13,695 nucleotides of DNA from JABFRZ01 sp031413955. GTDB taxonomy: Bacteria > Planctomycetota > UBA1135 > GCA-002686595. Where the stretch lies: the NCBI GenBank assembly GCA_031413955.1, contig JANOGB010000545.1:1-13695 (forward strand). Reading direction: 5' to 3'. Below, piece by piece: positions 13,501 to 13,695 of this stretch. Numbering within the stretch: the first letter of the stretch is position 1; the number at the start of each line of letters is the position of its first letter. A program made the position numbers and the translations under genes. The notes under the pieces were generated by a model. It had not been told where the DNA came from and did not search any database. It saw only the letters and a list, made by a program, of their open reading frames with translations.

Positions 13501-13695
13501 TGGAACGAGTGCAGCACGGTGTGCGCGCGCCTCGGACTCATGCTCCCCAGCGAAGCCCAGTGGGAGTACGCCGCGCGCGCCGGCACGACGAGCGCGTGGT
13601 GGACCGGCGACGCGCCCCAGTCCTTGCACGACGCGAATGCCGCGAACCTGGCCGATCGCTATGCGCTCGCCCATGGATCGCCGACCTGGAACACC
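10549..13695 (+). CDS. Membrane Ser/Thr protein kinase fused to FGE-like (C-type lectin fold) domain, 3' cut
   Basis: The frame is open from ATG 10549 to the window end, 1049 codons with no stop. Residues 1-115 are an acidic, helical N-terminus. The kinase domain spans about 118-430. It shows the glycine loop ARGGQGAVVLV (125-135), the ATP lysine K147 in AMKIM, HRDLKPGN (251-258, catalytic D253), MDWGLA (270-275, metal-binding D271 with DWG replacing DFG), GTPAYMSPEQ (319-328) and D341 in HSDVYSVG. All catalytic residues are intact. A transmembrane helix lies at about 449-471. Coiled coil (472-520), a TPR-like stretch (about 655-700) and more coiled coil (705-785) follow. From about 890 an FGE-sulfatase-like domain begins (LVFVLLPGGTFTMG, later HPVESVSWNE and LPSEAQWEYAARAG), and its C-terminal part is missing. 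It phosphorylates Ser/Thr; the outer part presumably senses or binds. The 8-base overlap with the sigma gene makes the sigma factor the likely substrate or client. Confidence 0.93.
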   Translation, partial: MSEPTPSAGSVQPTLDRAGESAPDLFARWMEEHVAAESSAFESLVAAHPGLASELRTLREDWEILARLRSSPSFAEQLRARHGTDADPRVELEQEAPDAQPSELVNRLAGRTGGYGRYKLKKEVARGGQGAVVLVWDEDLRRNLAMKIMHERAEVGGAPTPADGRSLGRFLEEAQVTGQLDHPGIVPVHELGLDAEGRVYFTMKLVRGEDLRSVLDKLRGEREGWTRTRVLGVLLRVCEAMAYAHAKGVVHRDLKPGNVMVGRFGEVYVMDWGLARVRGRKDEKDLRIQDEPGSREPGDSRIDREPDSPLLTMEGDVLGTPAYMSPEQALGHQDEVGPHSDVYSVGAMLYDLLAGHMPYEAPGKKLSSHAIWARVRSGPPDPIHALASDAPAELLAICHKAMGRASRERYPDMGALGEDLRAFLENRVVLAHRTGALIELRKWVERNRALAGALAAGVLVLAAGLVASLILKTQSERNAVLAAEREQDAHASSILAEERRLQAEDNQRVAEARSADVLRLSALEDLEDVLEQAAGLWPAHPDRIEDFERWIASAQELVADLPVHRAKRDGLRARALPWTAEEREVQRRSHPAQREFLQLEGRISCLRGALTRRRNGANVELPTVDWSRYPSDPNRVVALAWERVKPARRVFGEEALGLVLARRALEDCPGDPDVAYALANSCLVLGRDDEAVEACFQAVEIASEARKQEFEKLLAEMEEKIAKVAGPDGMQATERELAELEARRDELSVVLAERRDWRFPEEERQARWWNNQLTKLIAGLEALERGLLAENATPPEHGWSMPKRLSFARELAAGYAAGGEATRAWEAALPAIQAAYRDRVPNQGLALELELGLVPIGPDTASGLWEFALVATGEVPARDPQGKLVLTESTALVFVLLPGGTFTMGAQARDASEPSYTLGSLPDEGPPHAVTLAPFFLSKYEMTQGQWLRFTGRNPSTVGTHHYDPSWNRAGRKPDLRHPVESVSWNECSTVCARLGLMLPSEAQWEYAARAGTTSAWWTGDAPQSLHDANAANLADRYALAHGSPTWNT

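Noticed and set aside
13201..13695. The FGE-like domain as a sulfatase-activating enzyme
   Set aside because: No sulfatase gene is present and the part that would hold the catalytic cysteines is outside the window. In kinase fusions this fold may only bind a ligand.
1..13695. CRISPR array, tRNA, rRNA, insertion sequence or phage genes
   Set aside because: No regularly spaced repeats, cloverleaf-like sequence, transposase or integrase motifs were seen on either strand. Base composition looks even throughout.

Overview
The window is very G+C-rich, densely coded, and carries genes on both strands. The likely source is a member of the Planctomycetota. This is an inference from gene content. Three features support it: a secreted-protein C-terminus of a type common in that phylum, an ECF-like sigma factor overlapping a gene for a Ser/Thr kinase fused to a formylglycine-generating-enzyme (FGE)-like domain, and a DWG (not DFG) kinase motif. 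No ribosomal or other phylogenetic marker is present.

Left part (1-2510, plus strand). The tail of a secreted protein is followed by a strong hairpin terminator. Next come a small secreted protein with a lipocalin-like pattern (433-1041), a pirin/quercetinase-like cupin with all four metal ligands (1079-1786), and a second small secreted protein of unknown function (1955-2437). A second hairpin terminator lies between this last gene and the convergent ctlX-like gene.

Middle (2538-7414). Two minus-strand genes 14 bases apart form a probable operon. The first (3527-5812) encodes an exported TPR protein with conserved His clusters and a C-terminal thioredoxin-like CxxC domain. The second (2538-3512) encodes a guanidino-group-modifying enzyme of the CtlX type. 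Divergent from this operon is a phytoene-desaturase/CrtISO/retinol-saturase-like FAD oxidoreductase (5942-7414).

Right middle (7431-9657, minus strand). Three envelope genes are read in the order outer-membrane beta-barrel protein, lipoprotein, ankyrin-repeat lipoprotein. The first two are 15 bases apart. The third follows a 76-base leader whose inverted repeats bracket a strong Shine-Dalgarno sequence and end at the start codon.

Right end (9927-13695, plus strand). A sigma-70-family (ECF-like) factor overlaps by 8 bases the start of a large membrane-anchored kinase, which is cut by the window edge after 1049 codons. The kinase reads N-terminal helical region, kinase domain, transmembrane helix, coiled coils with a TPR-like stretch, then an FGE-like domain. 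The arrangement suggests a signalling unit in which the kinase controls the sigma factor.

Every stretch longer than 300 bases contains a gene. I saw no tRNA, rRNA, CRISPR array, insertion sequence or integrase. Nothing here can be called a wholly new system from sequence alone. The items most worth a second look are the sigma/kinase/FGE unit, the ankyrin-gene leader and the His-cluster TPR-thioredoxin fusion.
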